Positions 25,708-35,962 of a stretch of 64,000 nucleotides of DNA are shown piece after piece. The stretch is from an uncultured Pseudomonadales bacterium. Its GTDB lineage: Bacteria > Pseudomonadota > Gammaproteobacteria > Pseudomonadales > Pseudohongiellaceae. Numbering within the stretch: position 1 is the first letter of the stretch; each line of letters starts with the position of its first letter. A model generated the notes under the pieces. The model was not told the DNA's origin and did no database searches. It saw nothing but the letters and a program-made list of their open reading frames with translations. The translations under genes and the position numbers were made by a program. The stretch covers positions 124,001 through 188,000 of the forward strand of contig CALSUH010000011.1 in the NCBI GenBank assembly GCA_943789485.1, in the 5' to 3' direction.

Positions 25708-28600
25708 CAATCATAGCACTCTTGCCAGACGCCTCACAAAAGAGCTACAGGGCGAGGTGCTGTTCGATAATTTTAGCCGCGGGCGATATAGTACCGATGC
25801 ATCGATTTATCAGATACAGCCGATTGGGGTTACGGTTCCGAAAACAGAGCAGGATGTACAAATTGCCCTACAGATAGCCGTGAATGAAGGTATTCCGGTA
25901 CTACCCAGAGGCGCTGGTACCTCACAAACAGGTCAGGCAATCGGTGAGGCACTGATCCTTGATACCACCAAGCACCTCAATCAGATACTGGAATTTGACG
26001 CCGAGGCTCGCACCGTCTGCGTTCAACCAGGCATGGTGTTAGACCATCTAAATAACTTCCTCAAACCCCATGGTCTATTCTTTCCAGTCGATGTCTCAAC
26101 TGCTAATCGTGCAACCCTGGGAGGAATGACCGGCAATAACAGCTGTGGTTCCCGGTCTATTCGCTACGGAAATATGGTGCACAACGTTCATGCTATCGAT
26201 GGCCTGCTGGCGGATGGCAGTCAGGTGCATTTTAAGACATTGCATGAACGTAAACTCACTGATGAAGATCCGGTGCAAACCGAATTAATCAGAAAGATGC
26301 TGGCTCTTGGCGACAGGGAAGCGGCGGAAATAGCACAGCGCTTTCCTGATTTACTCCGTCGAGTCGGTGGCTACAATATCGACGTACTTACACAACAAAG
26401 CCCGAATATGGCCCACTTGCTGGTGGGTTCCGAGGGCACACTGGCATTTTTCCAGCGCATTCACTTGAAATTACAGGCCTTGCCGGCCCACAAGACTCTT
26501 GGAGTTTGTCACTTTCCTACCTTCTATGAAGCGATGGAGGCAACACAGCATATTGTCGAGTTGAACCCCAGCGCGGTTGAATTGGTTGACCGCACTATGA
26601 TCGATCTGGCTAGAAATATTCCGATATTTGCAGGGACAGTTGACCGCTTTGTTCAAGGAGAGCCTCAGGCCATATTGTTGGTTGAATTTTCCGGCGAAGA
26701 ACAGGAGGCTCAACTGCACAGCCTGTCCCAACTAGTTGAGTTGATGGAATCCATGGGTTTCATAAATTCAGTTGTCGAAGCTACAGACAATGAATTTCAA
26801 CAAGCCATATGGGAGGTACGGAAATCCGGCCTCAATATTATGATGTCTATGAAGGGCGATGGAAAGCCAGTCTCGTTCATCGAAGATTGTGCTGTGGATC
26901 TAAAAGATCTTGCAGAATATACAAGCCGACTAACCGATATATTCCATAAACATGGAACAACTGGCACCTTTTACGCTCATGCCTCAGTAGGTTGCCTTCA
27001 TGTTCGCCCTATTCTCAATATGAAAGAAGCAAGTGGGGCTCAGAAAATGCGGGCAATAGTAGAGGAGACTCTGGAAATTGTTCGCCAGTACAAAGGCTCC
27101 CATTCCGGTGAGCACGGAGACGGAATTGCTAGGTCTGAGTTTCACCTACCCATGTTCGGTCAACGCATGGTGAATTCTTTCGAGGAGGTAAAAGACAGTT
27201 TTGATCCGGCAGGTACATTTAATCCCGGCAAAATTGTGCGCCCTGAAAAAATGGACGACAGAAGTCTATTTCGATTTTCTCCAAGCTATGCTATTGCGCC
27301 CATTGCTACTACCCTGGATTGGTCGGATTGGGGGAGTTTCAATCAGGCGCTGGAAATGTGTAATAACAACGGTGCCTGTAGAAAGTCAGATGTCGCCGTT
27401 ATGTGCCCGTCTTATAGAGTAAGTTCAGATGAACAACATCTCACTCGAGGTCGCGCAAATACGCTACGACTTGCTGTTAGTGGTCAGTTGGGGCCCCAAG
27501 CACTATCTTCGCACGCCATGTTCGACACCATGGCACTGTGTGTTTCCTGTAAGGGCTGTAAGCGTGAATGCCCAACCGGCATCGATATGGCAAAGATGAA
27601 AATTGAATTCCTGCACCAGTATTATAAGAAAAATAGTCTGTCGTTGAAGGACCGTTTAGTCGCTTATTTGCCACGCTACGCTTATCGCATGAGGAACTTG
27701 TCTTTCCTGTTAAATCTACGAGATCAAATTCCCGGCTTGAAGAGTTTGTCGGAACTTGTGTTGGGCTTTAGCGCCAGACGTAATTTGCCAAAGTGGCGAA
27801 GTGATCAATTTCGACCAAAAATCGAAGTGCCGTCTCAGTCAGGAATTTCTTCTAAAGGCAAAGACGTGGTGCTGCTGGTGGACACTTTTAATAGTTGCTT
27901 CGAACCAGAAAATGCAAGAGCGGCATTGGCGGTACTAACCGCGGCAGGTTATTCGGTTCACGCGGCCGAACCAGCCGATAAAGCTCGACCCCTGTGCTGT
28001 GGTCGAACCTTCCTCAGCAGCGGCATGGTGGAAGAGGCACGTGTGGAGGCGCAACGTGTAATTGCTAGCCTCAGGCCTTTTGTGGAACGGGACATACCCA
28101 TAGTCGGCCTTGAGCCTTCTTGCTTACTAACTTTAAGAGATGAATTTCCATCTCTGCTTCCCGGTGATGAATCTACTGCCCTATCCCAACATGCTTTTCT
28201 CTTCGAGGAGTTTTTAGCAGCAGAAGCAGCCAAAGGTCAGTTACAGCTGAATCTGAAAGCATTGCCGGCGAAACGAGCCCTGCTCCATGGACACTGCCAT
28301 CAGAAGGCGTTCGCGGTCATGTCGTCGGTTCAAAAAGTACTCTCAATGGTGCCGGAGCTAAAAGTGGAAGTAATAGAGTCTAGTTGCTGCGGCATGGCCG
28401 GTTCATTCGGCTACGATGCCAAATATTTCGATACCTCGATGAAGATGGGGGAATTAAGTCTGCTACCGGCTGTAAGAGAAGCGGATGCTGATTGTTTGAT
28501 CATTGCAGATGGCACAAGTTGCAGGCACCAGATTCAGGATGGGGCAGGGCGAGAAGCGATTCATGTAGCACGAGTTCTAGAGATGGCTCTGGCAGAGTGA
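25697..28600 (+). CDS. Fused FAD-linked oxidase / Fe-S reductase (YdiJ or GlcD-GlcF type)
   Basis: A 967-residue fusion. Residues about 30-500 are a VAO-type FAD domain (VLPRGAGTSQTGQAIGEALI, then LGGMTGNNSCGSRSIRYGN) with its FAD-oxidase C-terminal cap (GSHSGEHGDGIARSE). A ferredoxin-like part follows (CNNNGACRK...CPSYR and CVSCKGCKRECPTGIDM), binding two [4Fe-4S] clusters. CCG-type motifs come last (LLHGHCHQKAF and ESSCCGMAGSFGYD). Such proteins oxidise D-lactate, D-2-hydroxyglutarate, glycolate or related 2-hydroxyacids and pass electrons to the quinone pool. The GntP permease and serine-glyoxylate-like aminotransferase nearby favour a glycolate/glycerate/glyoxylate theme. The exact substrate is unproven. 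Confidence 0.9.
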   Translation: MVDSNHSTLARRLTKELQGEVLFDNFSRGRYSTDASIYQIQPIGVTVPKTEQDVQIALQIAVNEGIPVLPRGAGTSQTGQAIGEALILDTTKHLNQILEFDAEARTVCVQPGMVLDHLNNFLKPHGLFFPVDVSTANRATLGGMTGNNSCGSRSIRYGNMVHNVHAIDGLLADGSQVHFKTLHERKLTDEDPVQTELIRKMLALGDREAAEIAQRFPDLLRRVGGYNIDVLTQQSPNMAHLLVGSEGTLAFFQRIHLKLQALPAHKTLGVCHFPTFYEAMEATQHIVELNPSAVELVDRTMIDLARNIPIFAGTVDRFVQGEPQAILLVEFSGEEQEAQLHSLSQLVELMESMGFINSVVEATDNEFQQAIWEVRKSGLNIMMSMKGDGKPVSFIEDCAVDLKDLAEYTSRLTDIFHKHGTTGTFYAHASVGCLHVRPILNMKEASGAQKMRAIVEETLEIVRQYKGSHSGEHGDGIARSEFHLPMFGQRMVNSFEEVKDSFDPAGTFNPGKIVRPEKMDDRSLFRFSPSYAIAPIATTLDWSDWGSFNQALEMCNNNGACRKSDVAVMCPSYRVSSDEQHLTRGRANTLRLAVSGQLGPQALSSHAMFDTMALCVSCKGCKRECPTGIDMAKMKIEFLHQYYKKNSLSLKDRLVAYLPRYAYRMRNLSFLLNLRDQIPGLKSLSELVLGFSARRNLPKWRSDQFRPKIEVPSQSGISSKGKDVVLLVDTFNSCFEPENARAALAVLTAAGYSVHAAEPADKARPLCCGRTFLSSGMVEEARVEAQRVIASLRPFVERDIPIVGLEPSCLLTLRDEFPSLLPGDESTALSQHAFLFEEFLAAEAAKGQLQLNLKALPAKRALLHGHCHQKAFAVMSSVQKVLSMVPELKVEVIESSCCGMAGSFGYDAKYFDTSMKMGELSLLPAVREADADCLIIADGTSCRHQIQDGAGREAIHVARVLEMALAE

Positions 28601-28762
28601 CCTGTCTGGCTTAGCCTTATCTATGGTAGGTGAATTATTGCTTATTGCTTCCGATTTTTGAGTAGAAGAACTGACAGGCAATGCCCCTAAAGCACAAGCA
28701 GTGCTGATAAAATTTCTATTTCTCTACCCCACAATGTGTGCTGGGAATCCTCGATTACAAAC

Positions 28763-30124
28763 TTAAATAAACCCAGCAACCCACATTATACAGACAGCCG
28801 AAAACGACGTAATACCACCGACCAGGGTTGCGCCCCCGTAACTAAAAACGGCATCGGCGACACTTAATTTAGTTAATGATGTACACACCCAAAAATAACT
28901 GCTGTTCACATACTTAATAATTACCGAACCACTGGCTCCAGCCAACATAGCGGCTTCCGGGGATAAGCCCAGGGTTCCCAACATCGGTGCAACCAGCGAT
29001 GCGGCGGTGATAACTCCAACAGTGGTAGAGCCGGTAATCAGATTGCCAATTATACCTATTACAAAGGGTAGCAATATCGTGGGTAGTCCATAATCGGTAA
29101 ACATCATGGCAATAAAATCAACTGCCGGTGTGCCTCGCAATATTGCACTAAGCGAGCCGCCAAGTCCGGTAACAACCAAAATCATCGCAGACGTTCTAAG
29201 CGCCGCTTCCACCCATTCATCTTTTGCTTTTTCCCGCGCGTCGCTACTCTTAATATTTCGGTAAGCTAGCCATACACCAACTGATAGTGCGATTACTGGC
29301 CAACCTAAATAGGAGAAAATAGTTCTGAGTATATGGTCCTCGTCGAATACCAGGCTGACGACACTCTGCGTGCCTATCAGCACGATGGGAATCACTATGG
29401 GCATGTACGAGCTTAGGGTGCTGGGTAATTCTTCTTCCAAGTGCTCAAAATCGCTGCCATCAAATTCATCTGAGGCTTGAGTCGTAATGCGCGGGCCCGC
29501 AACATAAACTCCCCAGGCCCAACAGCTTATGGACCCAAACAGGCAGGCAATACTGCCAAAGATAATTGTCTTGCCAATGTCAGCGCCTAACAGCGCAGCT
29601 GCCGCTAGTGGCCCCGGAGTGGGTGGAACGATCGCATGGGTTAATTGTAGAGCGCCGACTAAGCCGGTGGACATTACGGCAATACTCACCCCCATACTCT
29701 TGGCGGCCGAGTGCACTAAGGGATTAAGAATAACGTAGGCAACGTCTGAAAAAATGGCAACACCAATGATAAACCCGGTCAAGGTTAATGCCAGAGGCAT
29801 CCGATTAGAGCCGATTAGATTCACCATAGATCGAGTGATGACCTGAATTGCGCCGGTATGTTTAAGTGCCTCGGCAATGATGGAGCCAAGCACTATCACT
29901 ACTCCGATAGAGCCTAGAGTATTTCCAAAGCCGGTTTCGAAGGCATCAATAAAATTATTCTGCTGCACACCTGGTAGAATACCAAATAGAAGGATCGGAA
30001 CTAGCAAGGCGAAGAAGACATGCCACTTCCATTTAGCTATGAGAAAAAGCAGAAGGAAAATCACAACGGCGAAGCCGAGGAGAGATACCGCGGGGCTCAT
30101 GCTAACTGCAGTAGATGGATCCAT
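28763..30124 (-). CDS. GntP-family permease
   Basis: A 453-residue membrane protein with about twelve hydrophobic segments. GntP landmarks include LGSIIAEALKHTGA, TGFIIGVAIFSDVAYVIL, LQLTHAIVPPTPGPLA and ITGSTTVGVITAA. The family imports gluconate, glycerate or related hydroxyacids with protons. It is convergent with the FAD/Fe-S dehydrogenase and followed on the same strand (upstream) by the aminotransferase. This points to uptake of a hydroxyacid feeding glyoxylate metabolism. Confidence 0.9.
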   Translation of the reverse strand: MDPSTAVSMSPAVSLLGFAVVIFLLLFLIAKWKWHVFFALLVPILLFGILPGVQQNNFIDAFETGFGNTLGSIGVVIVLGSIIAEALKHTGAIQVITRSMVNLIGSNRMPLALTLTGFIIGVAIFSDVAYVILNPLVHSAAKSMGVSIAVMSTGLVGALQLTHAIVPPTPGPLAAAALLGADIGKTIIFGSIACLFGSISCWAWGVYVAGPRITTQASDEFDGSDFEHLEEELPSTLSSYMPIVIPIVLIGTQSVVSLVFDEDHILRTIFSYLGWPVIALSVGVWLAYRNIKSSDAREKAKDEWVEAALRTSAMILVVTGLGGSLSAILRGTPAVDFIAMMFTDYGLPTILLPFVIGIIGNLITGSTTVGVITAASLVAPMLGTLGLSPEAAMLAGASGSVIIKYVNSSYFWVCTSLTKLSVADAVFSYGGATLVGGITSFSAVCIMWVAGFI

Positions 30125-30242
30125 GAAAACTCCGGCATTATTTTTAGTATTAGTAAGTTTAGCTAAGCATCGAGTTTCGTATAATCAATTTTTTTCTTCA
30201 AGGCCTTGGCAAGCAGAATCCAAACGAAAACAGTGAGTTGTC

Positions 30243-31424
30243 TTACGCGGAGTTTGCTAAAAATTCCAGCGCGGCATTCACGCCGCCCTTTTTATGAGGG
30301 ACTCCGGCAATGTTCAAGCCCATTTCGACCCCACTAAGGGCTCCAGCCAGCATCAACTCGTTGAAATCCCCGATATGGCCGATGCGAAAAACAGTGCCTT
30401 TCACCTTTCCGAGGCCCATCCCCAACGACATGTTGAATCGATCCAGGATGATGTTTCTTAGCTCATCCGCGTCATGACCTTCCGGCATCAACACAGCGGT
30501 GGTGGAATTTGAACATTGCTCAGGATTCACACAAAGATTCTCCAACCCCCAACCTGCTACAGCTAACTGCGTGGCTAATGCCAGGCGGTGGTGCCTCTCG
30601 AAGACAGTGGCCAACCCCTCGTCGTGCAACATACAAAGCGCCTCATCAAGGCCGTAGAGAAGATTAGTACTTGGTGTATAGGGGAAGTAACCTCGTTTAT
30701 TGAGTTCCAGCATGGAATCCCAACTCCAATAGGAATGAGGAAATGTCGACAATTTGCTGGCTGCCAAGGCTTTTTCGCTAACAGCGTTAAAACATAAACC
30801 CGGGGGCAGCATTAAACCCTTTTGGGAAGCGCTAATAGTCACATCGATACCCCAGTCATCATGCCTCAGCTCAGTACATGCTAGAGAGGATACAGCATCC
30901 ACCATGTACAAGGCGGGATGCGTGGCCGCGTCGATGGCCTTCCTGATTTTAGCGATATCGCTAGTTGCTCCACTAGAAGTTTCTGTGTGCACCGCCAGCA
31001 CTGCCTTAATTTCATGTGACTGATCTTCTTTTAGATGATGCTCCACCACAGCAGCATCGATACCTTGACGCCAGTCCCCTTCCACCCAGATCACTTCCAA
31101 GCCCAGTTTAACCGCAACGTTCTTCCACAGGGTTGCGAAATGCCCAGTCTCGAAGGCCAGGACTTTATCTCCCGGGCAAAGCGTATTCAACAAAGACGAT
31201 TCCCATCCACCGGTTCCCGAGGCTGGATAAATAAAGATAGGAGACTCAGTGTTGAACACTACTCTAAGCTTATCCAAAATACTGAGAGTTAGCGTTGCAA
31301 ACTCTGGACCTCGATGGTCAATGGTGGGCTGAGCAATAGCACGAAGTACTCTATCCGGCACATTGGATGGGCCAGGTATTTGCAAAAAATGCCTGCCTGC
31401 TTGATAAGTCTTATTCTTAGACAT
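30243..31424 (-). CDS. Class V aminotransferase, serine-glyoxylate type
   Basis: A 393-residue PLP enzyme. Fold-type I landmarks: QIPGPSNVPDRVL at the N-terminus, SGTGGWES (phosphate binding, 69-76), D176 in YMVDAVSSLA and PLP lysine K202 in SASQKGLMLPPG. The last is typical of serine- or alanine-glyoxylate aminotransferases. It would convert glyoxylate to glycine using serine or alanine. It is encoded behind the GntP gene, 118 bp away. The amino donor is inferred from the family only. Confidence 0.88.
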   Translation of the reverse strand: MSKNKTYQAGRHFLQIPGPSNVPDRVLRAIAQPTIDHRGPEFATLTLSILDKLRVVFNTESPIFIYPASGTGGWESSLLNTLCPGDKVLAFETGHFATLWKNVAVKLGLEVIWVEGDWRQGIDAAVVEHHLKEDQSHEIKAVLAVHTETSSGATSDIAKIRKAIDAATHPALYMVDAVSSLACTELRHDDWGIDVTISASQKGLMLPPGLCFNAVSEKALAASKLSTFPHSYWSWDSMLELNKRGYFPYTPSTNLLYGLDEALCMLHDEGLATVFERHHRLALATQLAVAGWGLENLCVNPEQCSNSTTAVLMPEGHDADELRNIILDRFNMSLGMGLGKVKGTVFRIGHIGDFNELMLAGALSGVEMGLNIAGVPHKKGGVNAALEFLANSA

Positions 31425-31614
31425 GCGCGTTACTCGTTCTTTGATTGCCTACTTTGAAAATTGTCTGTCTGAGGCGAACTGGTAGCAATTATGTTGCCGA
31501 AAGCCAATACTATTCGACAATCTGTAATAAATCATCTCAGGTCGTTGCCACTGCCGCCGCAATCGAATACTAAAACCCTAGGGGTCGGCGAAAATTACTA
31601 ATGACTAGCCTTTG

Positions 31615-32904
31615 TCACCGACCTTCATCGGGGACGCGATTGCCGGCTATCCAGACACTTGCTATGGTTTTTGAGTTTTCTATGTCTTCGGCTGGGTTTG
31701 CGTCTAGTACGATTAGGTCGCCCCATTTGCCGGGTTCTAGGGTTCCGATATCTCCCATGCCCATGCAATCGGCAGCGACACCGGTTGACGCGCGGATAGC
31801 TTCAATTGGGCTCATGCCCGCATCCACCATCATCTGCATTTCCATATGTTCGAAATAGCCCTGGAATCTTGCCGGTGGCCCTGTGTCTGTGCCCATAGCG
31901 ATGCGGACACCACCGTCGTTTAGGGCCTTGATATTTGCCATCGCGACTTCCAATGCGATCTTATAACCGGCGGCGGCGCGGCTGTTTTGCATACGGGTTT
32001 GCCGTTCTGGGCTTTTTAATTGCTCAAGAATTGCCGATTCGGCCTCTTTTAAAAAATAAGGGTCAGAGAAAAACTCCGGCTCACTTTCGTAGACGAAGGT
32101 TGATACCTCTCGGGTCAAGGTAGGGATGTAGCACACGTCTTTGTTATTAATGAGATCGATGAACTCATCATCCACTGGTAAGTCCCGCACACTGTGTGCA
32201 AGCAGATCAGCGCCTGAATTGAGAATGTATTTTGCATCGTCAAGATAGAAGAGATGCACCGCTACCGGCAGTCGACGAATATGTGCCTGATCAACTAGGG
32301 CATCGAATATGTTTCTTGGCATTTTTTCTGCGGTGCCAAGCTCGTCGTCAATTCTCACCTTGATGAAGTTTGCTCCCATATCGGCATTCCGGTTAACCTC
32401 GGCTCGGATCTTCGCTTCGGTATCTCCCAACACTACGCTACCTGCAACATAGATTCTGGCGCGGTCCAGATCTTGACCGAACTGACTATTACGCAGGGCA
32501 AAGCCCTGCTCTTCATCTCCGCCAAGGCTGTTCACCGTGGTGACACCATAACGCGCGTAGAGACCTAATTGCCTAAGCAGATTGTCAGTGTTGTAGTGGC
32601 CTCCTTCCAAACCAAGGGTGCCACCCACGTGACCATGGGCATTAATAAGCCCCGGCATAATTGTCTTGCCAGCCACGTCGATAATTTGCGCACCATCGGG
32701 AACAGTTACGGCGCTGCGAGGGCCTACGGTCCGAATTCGCCCATCGGTGATGACCACGACACCATCTTCGATTGGATTGGCAATCGTTCCATCAATTATA
32801 CGTGCGCCGACAAAGGCAATACTTCCCTCATTGGCGCTTGAAGTGCTGCTGAACAGTGTCAGAAAACCTAGAATTGCGAGTAAACCAGTTATTGTTTTTT
32901 TCAT
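31615..32904 (-). CDS. Exported amidohydrolase (imidazolonepropionase-like)
   Basis: A 429-residue protein with a signal peptide (to about residue 24, SSTSSANE) and a good ribosome site (AGGAGGAGAAAG). A metal motif NAHGHVGG is followed by later histidines in VAVHLFYLDDA and LLAHSVRDL, and the aspartate of MGTDTGPPARF. The closing GTLEPGKWGDLIVLDANP is the usual end of the amidohydrolase beta-sandwich. Members cleave cyclic amides, imides or peptides at a metal centre. The substrate is unknown. Confidence 0.88.
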   Translation of the reverse strand: MKKTITGLLAILGFLTLFSSTSSANEGSIAFVGARIIDGTIANPIEDGVVVITDGRIRTVGPRSAVTVPDGAQIIDVAGKTIMPGLINAHGHVGGTLGLEGGHYNTDNLLRQLGLYARYGVTTVNSLGGDEEQGFALRNSQFGQDLDRARIYVAGSVVLGDTEAKIRAEVNRNADMGANFIKVRIDDELGTAEKMPRNIFDALVDQAHIRRLPVAVHLFYLDDAKYILNSGADLLAHSVRDLPVDDEFIDLINNKDVCYIPTLTREVSTFVYESEPEFFSDPYFLKEAESAILEQLKSPERQTRMQNSRAAAGYKIALEVAMANIKALNDGGVRIAMGTDTGPPARFQGYFEHMEMQMMVDAGMSPIEAIRASTGVAADCMGMGDIGTLEPGKWGDLIVLDANPAEDIENSKTIASVWIAGNRVPDEGR

Positions 32905-33080
32905 GACTTTCTCCTCCTAGTAAGCATTGGAGAGGATTCCTCCAAAAAAAGCAATAGCGTCTTGGCTTTATCAAACGGCATAGAAATTTTCGAAAACATC
33001 AGGTAGGGTGGTTAGCAAAGAGTTTTAAAGAACAGGAACAGCACTTCTCTTTTCACGGAAACTAGCCTAGGATCCCGCCG

Positions 33081-34865
33081 ATGCTTGATCACACTTTGCG
33101 AATAAAATGCTGCAAGGGGCTTGCCTGTATCGCCCTATTTCTTTCTCTATCGCTTAATTCCCTAGCACAAGATGACTTTCCGCTAGTAACCGACGCGATG
33201 CTGCAAAATCCTGCAGATAGTGATTGGTTAATGTGGCGCCGCACCCTGGATAGTTGGGGTTACAGCCCGTTGGATCAGATAGACCGCAGTAACGTAGATC
33301 AATTACGCATGGTATGGACTCGTAATTTAGAGGTTGGAACCGGTGAAATCACACCGCTGGCCTACAACGGATTGCTTTATGTGCCTCAGGCAAATGACGT
33401 GATTCAGGCGATAGATGCCGAGTCTGGCGATTTCGTCTGGGAATATCGCCGTGATATCCCTGCTGATCTTTATGAGATGGTTGGGGGCAATGCCCGTAAT
33501 AACCGTAATTTGGCGATTTACGAAAACCTAATTATTAATACCAGTGATGACAACTTCGTTTTCGCCCTGGATGCCCTTACTGGTGAAATGGTTTGGGAAA
33601 CCAAGATTTTTGACTATAAGGTCAATTCTGCTACGCATAGCTCAGGGCCTATCATCGCCGACGGAAGAGTTATTTCTGGCCGCAGCTGTCGGCCATGGGG
33701 TGGTCCTAACGCTTGCGTCATTACAGCACATGATGCCAGCACCGGTGCTGAGTTATGGCGACGGCGATTGATACCAGCGCCAGGCGAACCGGGCGACGAA
33801 ACTTGGGGAGATGTGCCCTTCGAACAACGGCAGCATGTAGGCTCCTGGATGGTGCCCAGCTATGACCCCGAGCTTAAGTTAATCATTCTTGGCACTTCTG
33901 TTACCTCGCCGGCACCAAAGTTTTATCTTGGTGGTACGGACAACAAGCATCTTTATCACAATTCCACCATGGCCCTGGAAGTAGATACCGGCGAGATGCG
34001 CTGGTACTACCAGCACCTAAATGATCACTGGGACTTAGATCACCCCTTCGAAAGGTTATTAGTTGAAACCCGAGTGGCTCCTGACCCTGATGCAGTGACG
34101 TGGATAAATCCAGACCTTGAACTCGGTGAAATCCGCAAAGTGATTACTGGCATTCCGGGCAAGACCGGTGTCGTTTACACTTTGGATCGAGCCACCGGAG
34201 AATTCCTCTGGGCGACTCCAACTGTTCAGCAAAATGTTATTCAAGATATTGATGGAACAACCGGCGTAGTCACTGAAAACCCCGAAGTGGTATTTCGGGA
34301 ATCGGAACAAGTGGTTTTCGTTTGCCCGACTTGGACCGGCGGCAAAGATTGGGAAGCGGGAGCCTATAGCCCACTGACCAATACCATGTATTACCCGCTT
34401 AGAAATACCTGTGCAAATATGATGGCTACTGCCAATTTCGAAAGTGATACCGCCCAGTCCTTAACAGCCGGTGGTCAAGGCGGCTTGGCAATTTATTCAT
34501 TGGCAGCCCGCCATCAGTTAACTCCAGGCACAGAGAACCTTGGGACAGTCCGAGCCATCTCGGCGGAGACAGGTAAGACCGAATGGCTCTATGAACAACG
34601 TGCTGGCACCATGTCACTGGCCGCTACTGGCGGCGGGCTTATCTTCGGTGGCGATTCCAATGGCCGCTTTCGTGCTCACGACCATGACACTGGTGAGATT
34701 CTTTGGGAGGTGAACCTTGGCTCTTCCGTTAGTGGCTATCCGATTACCTTTGCCGTTGATGGGAAACAATATGTCGCGGTTAATACCGGCAACGGTCAGG
34801 TCAACCTGACGCCTGAATTACGTCCGAGTCGCGGTTCTAATGTTTATGTGTTTGCTCTGCCCTAA
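33081..34865 (+). CDS. PQQ-type quinoprotein dehydrogenase, short form
   Basis: A 594-residue secreted beta-propeller (signal peptide to LAQ, about residue 29). Blades carry repeated W-docking motifs such as DAESGDFVWEYRR, DALTGEMVWETK, DASTGAELWRRRL, DRATGEFLWATP and DHDTGEILWEV. An active-site region YQHLNDHWDLDHPFE resembles the PQQ dehydrogenase HDxWD segment. There is no haem motif and no adjacent cysteine pair, unlike the enzyme at 60307. It would oxidise an alcohol or aldehyde in the periplasm using PQQ and calcium or a lanthanide, but the lack of the disulfide pair makes this less sure. Confidence 0.85.
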   Translation: MLDHTLRIKCCKGLACIALFLSLSLNSLAQDDFPLVTDAMLQNPADSDWLMWRRTLDSWGYSPLDQIDRSNVDQLRMVWTRNLEVGTGEITPLAYNGLLYVPQANDVIQAIDAESGDFVWEYRRDIPADLYEMVGGNARNNRNLAIYENLIINTSDDNFVFALDALTGEMVWETKIFDYKVNSATHSSGPIIADGRVISGRSCRPWGGPNACVITAHDASTGAELWRRRLIPAPGEPGDETWGDVPFEQRQHVGSWMVPSYDPELKLIILGTSVTSPAPKFYLGGTDNKHLYHNSTMALEVDTGEMRWYYQHLNDHWDLDHPFERLLVETRVAPDPDAVTWINPDLELGEIRKVITGIPGKTGVVYTLDRATGEFLWATPTVQQNVIQDIDGTTGVVTENPEVVFRESEQVVFVCPTWTGGKDWEAGAYSPLTNTMYYPLRNTCANMMATANFESDTAQSLTAGGQGGLAIYSLAARHQLTPGTENLGTVRAISAETGKTEWLYEQRAGTMSLAATGGGLIFGGDSNGRFRAHDHDTGEILWEVNLGSSVSGYPITFAVDGKQYVAVNTGNGQVNLTPELRPSRGSNVYVFALP

Positions 34866-34950
34866 TGATTCACTGAGAAACAATAGAAAAAATAGGGCTA
34901 GGGTAAAGCTAAGGAGTTTCGGTTTTGTTAGATCGTCATAGAATGTAATC

Positions 34951-34985
34951 AATAGAAAGGCCCAGCAATGCTGGGCCTTTCTATT
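34951..34985. terminator. Strong hairpin terminator after the quinoprotein gene
   Basis: A perfect 16-bp stem (AATAGAAAGGCCCAGC with its complement) and a 3-nt AAT loop, 85 bp after the stop at 34865. The right arm ends in CCTTTCTATT, giving a moderate U tract. Its symmetry means it may work in both directions. Confidence 0.85.
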
Positions 34986-35487
34986 AGGGGCGGCAGGGGG
35001 ATAGGCTAAATATATACCCTATTGATAAATTGGGTTAATTACGATTCAGCTTTGGTTGATGTTACTAGAAATGTAACCGGCCTCTAACTAGATTTTACTG
35101 CGCCCAAATGTCAACATTTACGGAAAATTATTTCCCTGTATTCCCGCTCAAAGAAACATAATGCTTTTAACCAAAGCGATCGCGTGTGGCTTGCTTTGCG
35201 ATTTGATTGGTCTGGCCGAATCGAATCTTTCGTCCGCCCACATAGCAGTGCCACTGATCAACTTGTCAGTATCCTACTGACTGTTACCGCAGTTAACACA
35301 CAACCCTCACAAGCTAAAACGGTAAGGGAAATCAGCGTGTAAAACCATGCGTAAATTTACTGATTCCTATCAATTAAGGTAAGATCAAGAGATCGCCGTG
35401 TTGGGAAAGTCTAGGTGATTGACTTAGCCAGAATACGCGCCAGTCTCTAGTTGTTAGAGACTAGAGATAACCCGAAAAGAGAGAAGT
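34986..35487. other. Intergenic region before the cytochrome gene
   Basis: About 500 bp with no supported gene. Its promoter for the cytochrome is not clear, and a short hairpin at 35442-35462 lies near the start. Confidence 0.35.
35442..35462 (+). promoter_or_regulatory. Short hairpin in the 5' leader of the cytochrome gene
   Basis: AGTCTCTA and TAGAGACT form an 8-bp stem with a 5-base loop, 25 bp before ATG 35488. The ribosome site AGAGAG lies just after it. It could act on translation or mRNA stability, or be a small operator. Confidence 0.4.
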
Positions 35488-35958
35488 ATGATTAGAATAA
35501 CTACAGTGTTGGCAATTCTAAGTTTAAGTTTAGTGCAAATGAGTTCCGTTATGGCACAGCCGCCGCCCAAGGACCCCAACAACTATGTGCCGGGGCTAGG
35601 TGATCTGATGGGCTCTCTACAAGTGCAGCATGGCAAGTTATGGTTCGCGGGTGAGCAGCACAACTGGTTGCTGGCAGCTTATGCAGTGGATGCTGTAAAA
35701 GAGGGGATTGCAGACATGATAGTTTTGCGCCCGCGCTACAAGGGAGAATCCATAGTTGACATGCTGACTCTCCTCACCGCGAAACCATTACAGGACCTTG
35801 ATGAGGCAGTGGAGGCAGAGGACAGCGCATTATTTATACAGGCCTATGATTCGCTTACTGAAGGTTGCAATGTCTGCCACAGCAATCATGATTACGGATT
35901 TATCGCTATTCAGCGGCCGACCGCCCCAGCCTGGACTAATCTGCGCTATCGGCCTTAA
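35488..35958 (+). CDS. Class II-like cytochrome c
   Basis: A 156-residue secreted protein (signal peptide cut near VMAQ, residue about 23) with one haem motif CNVCH at residues 127-131 close to the C-terminus. The rest reads as helices (GSLQVQHGKLWFAGEQHNW, LLAAYAVDAVKEGI, VEAEDSALFIQAYDSLTEGC), matching the four-helix class II type. It is a candidate electron acceptor for the periplasmic quinoproteins or Mo hydroxylases. Its stop lies four bases before the solo REP palindrome. Confidence 0.82.
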   Translation: MIRITTVLAILSLSLVQMSSVMAQPPPKDPNNYVPGLGDLMGSLQVQHGKLWFAGEQHNWLLAAYAVDAVKEGIADMIVLRPRYKGESIVDMLTLLTAKPLQDLDEAVEAEDSALFIQAYDSLTEGCNVCHSNHDYGFIAIQRPTAPAWTNLRYRP

Positions 35959-35962
35959 CATC

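Noticed and set aside
32020..32080. GGGTCAGAGAAAAA resembling the REP-like motif
   Set aside because: Lies inside the amidohydrolase coding sequence, which reads on without disruption, so it is probably coincidence.
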